The translations under genes and the position numbers were made by a program. From Corbicula japonica (Eukaryota > Mollusca > Bivalvia > Venerida > Cyrenidae): a stretch of 64,000 nt of DNA. Numbering within the stretch: position 1 is the first letter of the stretch; each line of letters begins with the position of its first letter. The notes below the pieces were generated by a model. It saw only the letters and a list, made by a program, of their open reading frames with translations, was not told the DNA's origin and searched no databases. The stretch is from NCBI GenBank assembly GCA_038501625.1, contig JAZAYU010000006.1, positions 10,338,181 through 10,402,180 on the forward strand. Direction: 5' to 3'. Of the stretch, positions 44,650-57,700 are shown piece by piece.

Positions 44650-44875
44650 TTAAGCCTTTACTCCATATATACAGGTTTTATCACATGTGCAGCCAGTGTA
44701 GATCCAGATCTGCCACCATCTGATCAGGATCTAAACTGGTCGCTTCTTGGTCAAAAATAACCTGATGAATCAAAAAGAAAATAGAGTAGATCGTGATCAG
44801 TGGCACAGATGTGTCGTCTAATCTGGATCTAAACTTCCCTATGTGATAAACAGTATATATGATGTAAAGGGTTAA
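44650..44875. mobile_element. Palindromic piggyBac-type MITE
   Basis: TTAA-GCCTTTACTCCATATATA start and GATGTAAAGGG-TTAA end. Confidence 0.85.
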
Positions 44876-45213
44876 TTATTAAGAACAAATTCAAGTTAGC
44901 TACATTTATAACTAACCTTTGTGACAAGCTTTAAATGCAGCTAGTTACTTGTTTTTTGGTTGATATAACTTAGATAATTAAATAGGCCTATGGGATAGTA
45001 ATACTATGTTTTACTAAATACTGAATAAAAACAATAGTGTCATTATCCAGAAAGATTTTTTTAGAGCATGATCTTGTTGTCCATACTTGTGTCAAATATC
45101 TTAACAATACTGTGCAAGTTTTAAGGTTATCCACTGACATGTTTGTGTATTTTAATCTGCAAGTGGCATGCAATTAATTGATCCATGGAAATTTGTAAAA
45201 GTACATGTATACT

Positions 45214-45455
45214 TGACCCTTTCCTCTATAAATAAGGCTTTTACTGCATGGATGAACAGTTAAGATTCAGATCAGCAGGCACATCCCTGCCATCCGATCA
45301 GGATTTAAACTGTTCTCTTTTAGATTCATTCCGTTATTTCTGGTCAGGAGGCAAACACTGTAGATTCAGATCATATGGCACAGATGTACTGGCTGATCTG
45401 GATCTAAACTGGTCACCTATGTGATAAAAGGCATATATGTAGAGTAAAGGGTTAA
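45214..45455. mobile_element. Palindromic piggyBac-type MITE
   Basis: TTGACCCTTTCCTCTATAAA start and GTAGAGTAAAGGG-TTAA end. Confidence 0.83.
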
Positions 45456-45924
45456 AATGGGTATTTGTTAAAATTGTATCACAGCTGTCAATGAGTCTAC
45501 ACGAATACATTGTTACATTTTTATCTATATAGAAGTGGATCTTTTATTGGGCTAAGTAGATTGTTCTCAGGTTATAGAGCTGCCCAATTCCTCAAATTTC
45601 CTAGTTAATGCTTATTTCAATAATAAAGGAATACAGACATACCTGACTTCATTTTTGAAGCTTCATTTGTCTTGTAAACTTGTGAATGAAATGAAATTTT
45701 CTACATCTCTGCTGTAAATATTTGTTGATCATTCTACACTATTTTCTTGTCATATATGTAGATATGATTGACAGTAGAAACAACTTTATCATGTACAAAA
45801 TAATCATTACCAAATCTAAATTAAAAAATATGAAATGTGCATCAATGTTCTGTTGTCTTTAATGTTGACAGTTTGAATGTCATAGACTGGGTTGTCTGTC
45901 CCTGAATCAAACTTCTATATGACT

Positions 45925-46144
45925 GTTTAACTCCATATATACACATTTTAATGCATGCAAGACCAGATCAGCTGGCCCATTTGTACTGTCACATCTGTAC
46001 TGGTTGCATCTTGGTCAGAAATAACCTAGTGAATCTTAAAGCAAGAGTACAGGTCCTGATCAGGCTGCATGGATGTGCAGGCAGATATGGATCCACACTG
46101 TTAGCCCAAGGAATAAAGTTGTTTTTTTGTGGAGTAAAGGGTCA
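45925..46144. mobile_element. Palindromic piggyBac-type MITE, diverged
   Basis: TTTAACTCCATATATACACA start and GTGGAGTAAAGGG-TCAA end. Confidence 0.72.
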
Positions 46145-46275
46145 AATGTCATATAGTTGGTTTTCTGTTTTAACTCCAAATTAAGGAGTTGCAAACATAC
46201 CCTATGGGTGGGGTAATGCATAAAACAAAAAGGTGTTTTTCTTGGAAATTTGTGGTATTTCAAAATAAATATTAT

Positions 46276-46421
46276 ATAAATATCACATCCCATTGGGGGA
46301 AACAGTACGAAATGTTAACCCGAGAGAAGTAATGTCAACCGAGGCGTTAGCCGAGGTTGACATTACCTTCTCAAGGGTTAACATTTCGTACTGTTTCCCC
46401 CAATGGGATGTGATATTTATT
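46276..46421. repeat. Near-perfect hairpin with ~65-bp arms
   Basis: ATAAATATCACATCCCATTG...GAAGTAATGTCAACC pairs with GGTTGACATTAC...CAATGGGATGTGATATTTAT; loop GAGGCGTTAGCCGA. It is followed by TTATTACACC, inverted as GGTGTAATAATAG at 46720-46796, so it may be one end of a ~0.5-kb element. Confidence 0.85.
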
Positions 46422-46665
46422 TTATTACACCGAACATTTATTTTTTTTAGAGATCTTGACTATGACCAAATTTCGTTTGGGAACAAAATCAAGCGCCGGA
46501 AGTTCAAAATCAATAATGCTCAATAAGCGGCTACAAATCAAAATGCGTTTATCTCCCTTGGTCAATTACGCATGCGTAGAAGTTAATTTGTAATCGGACT
46601 TCCAAGATATTTATTTTTAGATCCACGCGAGGGTGACATGATGCTGTCGCATATGTGACAGTAGC

Positions 46666-46797
46666 GATTATCTCTCTGTGACGTCACATTACGCTATGTA
46701 GTAAACTAATCACGTGAGGTGTAATAATAGCGATTATCTCCCTGTGACGTCACATTACGCTATATAGTAAACTAATCACGTGAGGTGTAATAATAGA
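46666..46797. repeat. Two 66-bp direct repeats (GCGATTATCTCCCTGTGACG type)
   Basis: The unit GCGATTATCTCYCTGTGACG...TAAACTAATCACGTGAGGTG TAATAATA occurs twice in tandem, almost identical. Confidence 0.85.
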
Positions 46798-47455
46798 CCA
46801 TATCATTACAAACATTTTTGAGAATAATATATTGCATTTATTGCGAATAGCACACAACTCAAAAGGTGAACACATGAATTTTACAGCATTTGCATCCATT
46901 CACAATACTGTAGCAAAGGTTACATGAGTTGATCAATATATTCAACTACAATATGTAATACTGAAAGGAAAAGCCAACTTCGAGAATTTCTAGAAAGACT
47001 CCCAACATACCTCTCCCATTTTGAGGGCAAATCATTTTGCTGGATGTTTCAAAACTAGACATAAATTTTCATTGCCTGATCTCAAGAAATCTCAAATTTC
47101 TTGAAAATCTGAATATTTTTTTATGAATTGCCACAACATACTGTAGATCAATATATGTTAAGGTCAGATACGGGGATTTGGTATATGAAACATGAATTTC
47201 AGAGTTCTGATGCAAACGATTTTATTTTTATTTTAGTTTGAGCATTAAGTTAATTAGACTGATATTTTCATTGAGAGGTAGTCCGGGAAAGTATAATTGA
47301 CATAACACTTTTTATAATTAGTCGCGCCTTAAGGTTGCTTTACTTTAAGCCACACCTATTGTTGTTGTTTCAACATCCACAAGGGGAACAAACCCCACAG
47401 TGACAAAAATTTGACAGCAAAACCTAATTTAGATGTAAAACAAAGCGTCTTCAGT

Positions 47456-47556
47456 GCCCAAGGTTATAAAACTGAGCATGGAAACCAGTCTCAAATCTCA
47501 AGCATCTGATTGGCTGAAATGGCGACCAGTCTAATCTCAGCTTTATAACCTTGGGC
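47456..47556. repeat. Foldback element, centre-deleted
   Basis: GCCCAAGGTTATAAAACTGA start and CTCAGCTTTATAACCTTGGGC end. Confidence 0.8.
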
Positions 47557-47559
47557 ACA

Positions 47560-49030
47560 GATTGGAGCGGCAGTTCTAACAGAGTAACATGACAAAAAAA
47601 CGTGATCGGTGTCTTGTGAAGTTCTGCAGTTCAATGATTTTGACTGAGGATGCTCACCCGAGCCTTATTGAAATCGAAATTTGTAGTACGTTACTTCAAG
47701 AGGCATGGCCACAATTATGTAGACTGTTCACAATGATTTGATTTGTGATATAAATGAGCATGCACATTTTGCCACAACTTGCTGCGAAAACTCATGGTGC
47801 CATTCCATTTGTCATCAACATGGCTGTTCTAAAAGCAATTCAGAAAGGCCATATCACAAATTTCCTCAAGATTCATGTAAAATTTGTATATTCAAATAAG
47901 ACCTATACCAATTTTTATTGGTTTCATCAGGGTATGAAACACATTTGGACTGTATCCAAGGCTGAAGCCCTTTTTGCTTCAAATACATTTTAAACAACCC
48001 AAATATTTTCCAAACTCAAATGATCATAATCAAATATTGATTCAATCTTTGACAAAAAAAACTTAAAACACAAAACAAACAGAATTCTCCTGGCAGTAGT
48101 TTTTATTATGTAAAGTTGTATCACAGACCATACTATACATTGCTACCTATTGCAAGTAGAACTTTACTACACAATGAAAATAGTTTCCAATATGGGTCGT
48201 AAATGATCCCAAATATATAACATAACATATAACAATTATCATAAATCAAAGCTAAAATGATTGATTACAATGAGAAATGTAAATTTAGTTTAACATATAA
48301 AGCTATACAAATATAAAACTGATAAATAACAAATATAAGGCGTTAGACGAAAACATGAAAAGACTTGCAGTGTATGTAATCCCTTCACCAGTTAGAAATC
48401 TTTGTTAATCAGCCCAATAGACAATGCAAAAATTACCCATTTCATGTGTTGCTAAAACATACATTCTGCTAAAATCACTCCATTTTTATTTTCATGGGAA
48501 CATTTACATTTATAGATATGCAACCATCCAGCTGGAAAATGAAACATGTCTTCACAAACAGTATAAATGCTTTTTATGGTTAACTGTGCATTTTTTAAAA
48601 CACTTAAGCTTACTGTATGATCTTCGAACAGCATTAAGTACATGTCTAAAGTTTCATAGGAAAGCTTTTAGAGATAAAAAAAAGTAATGACATCAGAAGA
48701 AAAAAAGAGCAAATAATTAAATTTCATTTACATTAAGCACTTAAACTACATTTAAGTGATGTATGAATTAAACGTAAAACCTTAGACCTTTAAATACAGT
48801 TTCATGTATTCTACAACAGCTTAAGCCTACAACAAAGCATTCCATACAGGATCTAGCCATTAAGTAACACGTGCAATTGTGCATAATCACTGCAAACATG
48901 TTTTGTCTTCAGCAAACACAGAATTTGAATGATAATACCTGCATTTTGCAAAGACAAACCAATACATGATCACTGTAAGATCTTGAAGTGCATGTGAAAC
49001 TTTGAGGCAAGTACATGTAAATTTTGCAGT
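47560..49030. other. Intergenic DNA, no gene recognised
   Basis: AT-rich with a few short frames (for example 47754-47993 +), none with splice or homology support. No recognised repeat family. Confidence 0.5.
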
Positions 49031-49032
49031 TT

Positions 49033-49324
49033 ATCCAATTATATGGCTTTTATCCTGTGAGCAAACAGTGTAGATCCAGATCAGGTGGCACATCTGACTG
49101 GCACAGATCCAGATCAGCCTGAACATTAATTTTGTGCATTCTGATCAGTATCTTTACACTTTTCGCTTCTCAGTCAGAAATAATCTACTTATTAATACCC
49201 AAAACCAAAAGCAACTAGTGGCTGTGCAGGTTGATCTTGATCTACTGTAGGACTGTAGGAAATTACTGTAGGACATGCATGGAATATAAGTCTTCTCCAT
49301 GGATTTCATCAAGTAAAAGGTTTG
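49033..49324. mobile_element. Palindromic piggyBac-type MITE, rearranged
   Basis: GTGTAGATCCAGATCAGGTG at the left and a CATCAAGTAAAAGG end; an internal duplication lengthens it. Confidence 0.6.
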
Positions 49325-49691
49325 AACCCTAACATCCTAAAACATCACATGTAAATAAATGATATTTGGCAAAAGTACACTTTTTTGAGCTAAACCATAA
49401 AGCTTTTTTTGAAAAACAGCGTGAGCAATTTAAACAAAATGACTTTTTCAACAGGCTATGGTTGTTCAGTAACATTTAAGAGATTAAAATTTTATGTTAT
49501 ACAATGTTCATGTTTTTTTTATGTTCTAAACAATTGTCAATTCTGTGAAATTGTTACATTTTGCAATCACAAATGATTGCAAGCAGGCAATTACAATTTT
49601 CATATATCTACATAACATGGCAGTATGACATAACTGTTATCAGGCACATCTGGTTTCTACCGGAGAACAAAAATGAGCATAGATTAAACCC

Positions 49692-49916
49692 TTAACACCT
49701 TAGATACACCATTATTGCAAACAGTGTAGATCAAGATTACTAGGCACATCCATGCTGTCTGATCAGGACCTGCAGTGTTTTCTTTTTGGTCAGAAAAAAG
49801 TAATAAAAAGAAAACAGTGAAGGTCCTGATCAGATAGCACTGATGTGCCAGCAGATCTGGATCTACACTGGTCGCAAATGCAAATAAAATGTGAATATTT
49901 ATGAAGAAAAAGGTTA
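49692..49916. mobile_element. Palindromic piggyBac-type MITE
   Basis: TTAACACCTTAGATACACC start and GAAGAAAAAGG-TTAA end. Confidence 0.78.
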
Positions 49917-50777
49917 AATGATAGATAAACTGGAATCCATGATCAAGTCAAAATGGATGCTTTAAATGCGTAACAAAGACACTTATAAAGGTTATCAATA
50001 AACGGTATTAAAATGGGTATCAAAATTCTACTTCTATGTTCTACTTAACAAATAAAATATAAAATAATAAAAGATGATAAGTTGAGTAATTAACCAACAT
50101 TTTATTCCTTGTGAACATGTTATCACCAAATTAATTAAATTAAAGATTAAAAAAATATTCTCGAAATAAAGACATTATTGTTATAATTATTATTTATTAT
50201 GTGAATAAAACATCCTTATAATCTGTCCCTAAAATTGGCCAAATAGAAGTATTCTTTGAAAAAAAAGCTTAAACAAACATTATGGGGAAATAAATATTAC
50301 AGCGGTTTCACATAAATATTTTTTAGGTAAACATTCTTTTTATGAAATACTTAGTTGGCTATTAACAAAAGATTTATCAATTTTAAAAAATGGTAAGTTT
50401 TTATATCCAGAACAAAAATAAAGTCTTAAAGGCTGATACAAACTTGAATCAGTAATAAATATCCAATAAATATTTGTTAAAACAGATCTAAATCCTTAAT
50501 AAAACAATTACGTAAACATTCACAAAACATTAAAAATTTCACTTATTCGGTCACTGGCACTCTAAATTTGAGCTTGATAATAATTATGTGCTCGTTTATA
50601 AGGTGTAAGTATATTTTAATGTCATCGTACAAATACGCTCCCCTAGCCCTAACAAACAAGATAAGACAACAGCAGCTACATTTTTGCAACAAACAACACT
50701 CTGATTTGCCAGAATTATGTTATATTCTCTATCTAACCGGGACCATTCTAACATAATTGGTAAAGAAGGGGTAGGCT

Positions 50778-50986
50778 GGGGGGGGGGGGGGGGGGGTGGG
50801 CAGGGCATGGGTGAGATAACATTTTCTCCCGTTGATTTGTTAAGAAGCACAATTTCTTTTTTAGTAAATACATGTAACTATACCCAGTTGCTTCATTTCA
50901 ATATTTAATATATAACCCACTGTGGGAAGGAGAGAGGGACTGGAAGGGAGGGGCAGGGGAGGGGCGGGGGTGGCGGCAGGGGCATA
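50778..50986. repeat. G-run (19 G) and second G-rich tract
   Basis: An uninterrupted 19-base G run at 50778-50796, then a second tract at 50933-50986 with GGGAGGGGCAGGGGAGGGGC. Possible G-quadruplex on the plus strand, which would be C-rich in the CCDC170-like transcript if its 3' UTR reaches here. Such runs are also prone to assembly error. Confidence 0.7.
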
Positions 50987-51389
50987 GTTTGTTGATTGTT
51001 AATGAAGTAAATCTCATCTTTTGCTAAATTACATATTCTAAACTTACTCAACCCTTAGCCACCAAATTCAATTCAATGGACCAACCTATATCAGCAACAG
51101 TTCAGTCCATTCACAATACCAGTGCATATATTATAATTTATATGCATCTAAGATCAACTGGCTAACATCCAGCCACATCTGTAACAGTCTGCAAGCTTAG
51201 CAAGACCTGTGTTAATATTTCCATTTTCCACTTTTCTACTTTAATAATTAAAGAAACTGCCAAGACTTGGAGAGACTCTACATCTGGATTGTGACACATT
51301 ATTTCTCTAGTCTACAGATAACGTATGACTTGTCTAATGTAAACAACATCATATTCTGGAGTTTTTTTTATTTCCTACAGTCCTAGGTT

Positions 51390-51713
51390 TCAGTAAACTT
51401 TAGGATCAATTCTTCTTGTAGGTGAAGCTGATCTTGCTCTTGATTTCAAAGCTTTTCTCTTGACCCTTTCTCTTGAGCGGGCAACATTACGTGACTCGGA
51501 GGCCCCGATTGTATTTCTGTATTCCTCGTAGCCGCTGAAGAACCCATCCTCCATGTCTGCCAGGGCTTCCTCTAGGCTGAGGGTGGTGAAGGTGTGACTA
51601 TGGTAACCCTGGATCAGTTTCTCAAGACGACTTATGATCTCATAGTCGGGAATCGCCAATGTGTTGATATCCAAACCCAGCATCCTAGCAACTACATTTC
51701 GGAAATCCACGAG
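51390..51713 (-). CDS. CCDC170: CCDC170-like last coding exon
   Basis: The acceptor is tctcttacag. It encodes LVDFRNVVARMLGLDINTLA, YEIISRLEKLIQGYHSHTFT and a basic Ser/Arg tail ending RRIDPKVY with a stop at 51390-51392. The tail resembles other basic microtubule-binding tails (inference). Confidence 0.88.
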   Translation of the reverse strand, partial: LVDFRNVVARMLGLDINTLAIPDYEIISRLEKLIQGYHSHTFTTLSLEEALADMEDGFFSGYEEYRNTIGASESRNVARSRERVKRKALKSRARSASPTRRIDPKVY

Positions 51714-54700
51714 CTGTAAGAGATAAAAATTATTTTAATAAGAAGCTGTTAAATGAATGCTTTTAAATTACTTAACAAACTCGGGAATTAATCCAGAAGG
51801 GGTTCAGTGGGTTGCCTCAAACCCACTTTTGTGGCAAAAATGAAGGAAGTTGGAATTGATCATGTAACTATCCCAAGTCTGCCCCAAACAAACACCCTTC
51901 CAAAAAATCTATACATTATTAGTCATTATTGGAAACAAAAACTATTAATTGTCCACCATTTCAATATAAAAATTGTTGGAATAAGTATCTACTATTTTGC
52001 ATATCAAAACTGTGTGAAATAAAAAGAGTAAAACATTACTAAATAGAGAATCCGACACATAAACATACATGTTTCTCTCTGCCTTGTATAGTAGACAGGG
52101 CAGTCTTTGTTGTCCTGAGCTCACTTGTGAGAGCTTGTACTGCGTTGTCTGCCACCACACGGTTCTCCTGAGAGTTGCTGGTGGTTGTTTCAATCTCACC
52201 CTTCAGCTCTCGGATCTTGTGAGCCTGTTTACGACGTAATTTCTCAAGTTCTTGTACTTGGACTGATAACTCTTCACACTCCTTGCGTTGTTCCAATGTT
52301 CTTACCTAAAAGACCAAGAAATAATTAAATGCTATTATCTCTATAAATATACCTTTACTAGGTGGGCGAACTGTGTAAATCCAAATCAGTTGGCACATCC
52401 ATGCCATCTGAAAAGGATTAGCACTGTTTCCTTTTAGATTCATTTGTTTGAAGAAAATTTATTTTTGACCTAGGCCCAAGATCATAAAACTAAGATTAGA
52501 GATCAGTTTCAAATCCCAAGCATGTGATTGGCTGAACTGGTGACCAGTCTTGGGTCGAAGTTGCAATCAATGTAGATCTACAGGTACTTGGGTCTAAAAC
52601 TAAGATTCAGAAGTAGGGTGAACATTTTAGGAGTATACAGTTATAACAAAGGAACATCATAATAACAATGAATGATTTAAAAATTCATGACATAATGAGA
52701 TATACCCTTTAAAAAAGGTGAACTGGATAATGATTTATTGGTAACTGCAAAAAACAACAATATTTTTGGACTTACCCTGAGTTCACTTGCACCGAGAAGT
52801 TCAGCCTTCAAGTTGGTGATCTCTTGTCTAGCATCACCCAGCTGAATCTTGTACTTCTCAACCATCTTCTCCATCTTGCGTACTCTCAATGTTTCTGAGT
52901 CTCGCTCCCTCTCGATCGTTGATTTTCCTAAAATCTTCTCCTCTAGAGATGTCAACTTTTTCCTCAACAGGTCGATATGTAAATCTTTGCTTTCCAGCTG
53001 CTCCTTGAGAGACTTTACCTTGCGCTGTAGATTATATATATGTGTGCTGCGATCTGCAAGTGCGTCTTTTTCTTGCTTGACGAGTTGTTCAGCGCGTGCA
53101 ATGAGGGCGTCTATGGTCATGTCCATCCCCAAGTCAATGGAGATTCTGTCCATTTTCATAGCTTCGCCGAGTCTCTGCAAGCACCGCATGTACTGCAAAA
53201 ACAAGAAGTCAAAATGTAACCATTTACAGGCTGATCTGGATCTAGATCTACACTGATCATCCATGGGATACCACCCATATGCAATAATGTTAACTGTTAA
53301 ATAATTATACACCCTTTGAAAAATACAGCTTGTATTTCTTGAGAGTTAAGTAGTCAAATCTGGCTGTTTCACACAAGTATGGTCTGATCTGGAAAATATA
53401 GTGAGACATAATGTACACTGTAATGTACACTGGTTGCCCATGGGATATCACCTTTATCCAATGGTTTAAAGTTTTAAATGATATGCCTTTTAAAAATACA
53501 ACTTGAGAGCTTAGTAGTCTGGGTGTATTGTTAACACAATTATGGTTTGCTCTGGCAAATTCAGTAAGATTCAGCCCGATTATTATATGGTTATTAATAT
53601 TCAGCATGTGTAGATTGGTTGCTTAAGTGCAGGCTCATCTGATCTGGATCTACACTGATTGCCCATCAGTGCTACACTGATTACTCTTTACCCACATTGT
53701 AAACTGTCATTAAGACTGAAAAATCTGTGCCCAAGGTTATAAAACTGAGCATGGAAACCAGTCTCAAATCTCAAGGATCTGATTGGCTGAAATGGCGACT
53801 GGTCCTACCCAGCACCTACCAGTTCCTTATCAGATCTGAATCCGTCCCTGAGAACATCACCTGCAGCCAGTTCTCCCTCAGCAGACTCGAGCCTCTTGTG
53901 CATCTCTGAGGCCTGAGTCTCGGCCTTCCTGGCCCGGCTAGCTGCCGCCTTGTGTAGCTCATACTGCTGTTCTAACTGCTGTGTGACCTCTCTCATCCTC
54001 TCCTCAAGTGTCTCATTTTTCTGGGAAAAAGAATTCAACTAACTTATAATATACAGTAATTAGTTTTAGGCTTACTAGAATTATCAATATGGTAGTTTTT
54101 ATTTGATAAAATTTAAATCAGTTTACTTAAAAACATGACTTTGATGACAAAAAGCTGATTTTTCAAACAACTAACACTGTTTTAACATTTGTTCTGTATA
54201 AAAATGCACAGTATTTATTTAAAAAAAATAGACCTGCACAAGGAGATACCATGCTCAACTACATGTATTTGAAATTTTGAATAATTTGTTTGAAAAAAAA
54301 AAAGTTAGTAATTTATGGAAATGAAAATGTGAAGTCGATCAGACAACTGAGTGAGTAGGATAGCTCTTCTTATTCTAATAATCAAATTAAAATGTTAACC
54401 ATTTACTCCATATATAAGGGTTTTATGGCTTGTGCAACCAGTGAAGCTCCAGATAGGCCAGCATATCTGTGCCATCTGATCTGGATCACACACTGTTTGT
54501 CCATGCCATAAAATCCATAACAATGGAACAAGTACATTAGAATCATACTTACATTTTTCAGATCCCGACAAGCAAAGATAATAGACTCTATTTTACGCCT
54601 GATGTGGTCTTCACAAATGTGCGAGGTTAATTCAATATCCAGGAGACCTGCAAGTTTCTCTTTGAAAAGAACTAACTGAGTGCTTGCATTGCGTATGGAA

Positions 54701-57700
54701 CTGGAGCTTGTACGTAGCTCATGATCCAAACTGGACAGACGTGACTCACGCAGCTCCAACTCTGACCGCTGAGCGTCAATGGTTCTCTGCGAGGCATCAA
54801 GACGTTCCTTGAGCAGCATCACTTCTCGTTCCATCTCTTTTCTTGCGGCCCTCTCAACATCTCGCTCCTGCAAATGTCAAGTAGTAGTTACAATTTAGTT
54901 TAGGAGTTTTGAAATTAGATATTCTTAATCCGAATTATATAAAAAATAAAGTACAAATGTAACTGCAATTGAATCGTCATTTAATTCAAACAAAAATATA
55001 CAGTTGAACCTGATTTAGCAGCCACCTGCATTCAACAACTATCTGTCTTAAACAGGAAGTTTGAATATGACCTAAACTGACAATTTGGTCAATTTTTTAT
55101 CTGTCATAAACAGCAAACTGTGTTAAGCAGCCACTTTTTGTCGCTCTCTTGGGTGGCTGCTTAATACATGTTTGTTAGTAGTTCTAAAGTCAAAAGCCAT
55201 TTTAAATGAAGGACATGATTCTTAACATTTAAGATAGATTGATTAAACTAGATCAGTTACTAGTAACAAGATTGATGTTAGAATGTTAAGTTTGTATGAA
55301 ATGTAATGTTTGAATTTATCTAAATTATAAGAGCTAGGTGACGGCCACAGCAGGTATTTTGAATCTGAGAAAAGTAATATTTACTGACGAAAAAGCCAAG
55401 GTCAACATCACTTTTCAAGGGTTGAATTCTCCACTGCCATTCTTGCTAGGGAGTGATAATTAATATATCACGGTACACTAAACGAATCACAAAAGACCAT
55501 TTAACCCTTTATTCCATATAATATACAGGTTTTATTGCATGTCCAACCAGTGTAGATCCAGATCAGCCTGCAGATCTGTGCCTTCTGATCAGATCATCAC
55601 AATGTTTGCTTCATCACCTTAGTGCAAAACAATATAAGTACCATTGAAGTAAGAAGGAATTATACAGTTTTTGCACTCAGGTGACAATTTATTTTGAAGA
55701 TTTTCAGTATCAGTAATCAATTACTATAGGTGATTATAGATGAATCTAAAACGCAAAGCAAAGCTGCTAAGTCTAGCGTAACACTTCAAACAAATCAAAT
55801 TCAAATCCTTGTAACTTTAAATGCAATCACACAATAGTATAAATGTAAACAAAATTTAATTTACTTTATGTAATGTTAGATGATACAATCAACACTCCGT
55901 TACTGGTATTATCTCAAAGAAAGATGTCATACGAAAAATGTAAAATAAACCAGTGACCTTTTCTTTATTTAATATCTAACCCCTTTACCTCATGGTATAT
56001 GGCTGTTATTAATAGGCAAAAAGGGTGTTGATCCAGATCAGCCAGAAAATCTGTGCTGTCCGATCAGGATCTACACACATTGCTTTTGGATTTATTAGGT
56101 CATTATGTAACTTGAAGTCTGTAAAAATGTTGCATACTACAAGTATGTTTCAGGAATCAAACAGTGGAGTTGTTAAGTTGATTGAACTATCACAGAGTTA
56201 GAAACATCAGGTAACATAATGCATGCTGTATGCAGCCAGGCCATGAAGAAACTCTCCACCCAATAAAATGTGCTGTTTTCATCCATGCAAATGGGCCCTT
56301 TTCAGTTGTTAAATTCAACTTGTTCCATTGCTACAAATGGTTTCCCGGAACCAAGATCATAAAACTGAGATTGGAGACAAGTCTCAAATTTGACCCAAAT
56401 CTCAAGCATCTGATTGGCTGAAATGGCGACTAGTCTTATACACTTTAAGAAATTAGAAATGCAACTTCTATACAAAAAAGAAATAAATTTTGTGTACAGT
56501 GTAGATCCTGATTACACAGCACAGCAGATCTTGACTGTTTGCCCATGACATTAAGGCATATACACTACTCAAAAGTTCTAAGGTACACAGAAAGCAATTC
56601 TCAAATTTAAAAAAATTGCATCCACTATCCGTTGTGATCATTTTCTCATCTTTGTATCATCAAAATTTGATGTAATTCTAAAGTACATGTTGTGGTTTGT
56701 CATTCAATTGCAATAAAAATAACTTCCTGTTGCTTTGTAATGGTCTACTGGGCACGATGAGCCAACACATTCTTCTCTGTTTTGCACATAACATGTTAAC
56801 ATGGATGTTAAGGAGAAAATTCTTTTTTCCTCACATTGGTTAGTGTATAATGTTTTCGAGTGGTCTGGCGATTTAGAATGATGCAATTCTTTATGATAGA
56901 TGTGTAACGGCCTTTCCAACAGAAAAAATGTATTTATTTCGATAAAATAAATCGGTAATTCGGACATGTTTTTAATATTTCTGAACAAATAAATGTAATT
57001 TTCGTATAATTCGATTTTGAAATTAAATTGATTTCTTTTAATTTAAGTTTTAGAGTTTTAATAAGTGGGCACTTATCAAACAAATGCAATTGTAAAATTT
57101 TCATTTTTACATTCTTTTACATAAATATTTAATGATGTAAGTGAGTAACGTCAACGTTCAGCAACATTATCAATCTAGAAAATAAAATCATTTAATTTTT
57201 TCTTATTATGATAAAATATGCAAATATGAGGCATTTCTTTTGAATTTACGAATAACATTAGGATGTTTTTATAATAAATTTAAAATTGTGCCAGCTAAAG
57301 GCATGTTGACGGAAATTTGGTGGTCTTCAGTCTTCAAACATTCCATAATTTTAAAATGTTGGTGTGTTTTTTTAGATTGTTCAATGTCTGTGAACATGTG
57401 GAAAAGTAAATTTCGATTGCCGCACAGGGCATATGCATAAACAGCGTATGCCGAAGTAGAGTACTAATACGTAAAACAAATGCACAGTTTTCAAATAATT
57501 ATTATTGTTTGATCTTATTTAACATAATGTCGAACTTTCTTTTAATTATGATTTTATTTTGAGATATTCAACATTAAAAGTGTGCACTTAGAACTTTTGA
57601 CAAGTGTATATGGAGGAAAGGAAAAATCAAACCACACAAAACAGTCATAAGAAAAAGTCACTGGTTTGGAACATGTCCAAACCTACCCTAGACAAACTAC

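Larger units (their letters stand above)
33923..51389. other. Convergent intergenic region between PPP4R3 and the CCDC170-like gene
   Basis: No splice-bounded coding segment was found on either strand. It holds at least 15 piggyBac-type MITEs, five foldback elements and two larger hairpins, listed separately. The 3' UTRs of both genes extend into its edges. A short non-coding RNA gene cannot be excluded from sequence alone. Confidence 0.6.

Noticed and set aside
47754..47993. 79-codon frame as a small intergenic gene
   Set aside because: No recognised homology or promoter, and local composition matches the surrounding non-coding DNA.
52849..53256. 135-codon plus-strand frame
   Set aside because: Antisense of exon g; the coding match lies on the minus strand.
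56704..56988. 94-codon minus-strand frame as a mariner transposase remnant
   Set aside because: It lies in a Tc1/mariner-like element, but I see no DDE/DDD catalytic spacing or helix-turn-helix; the element is better called non-autonomous.
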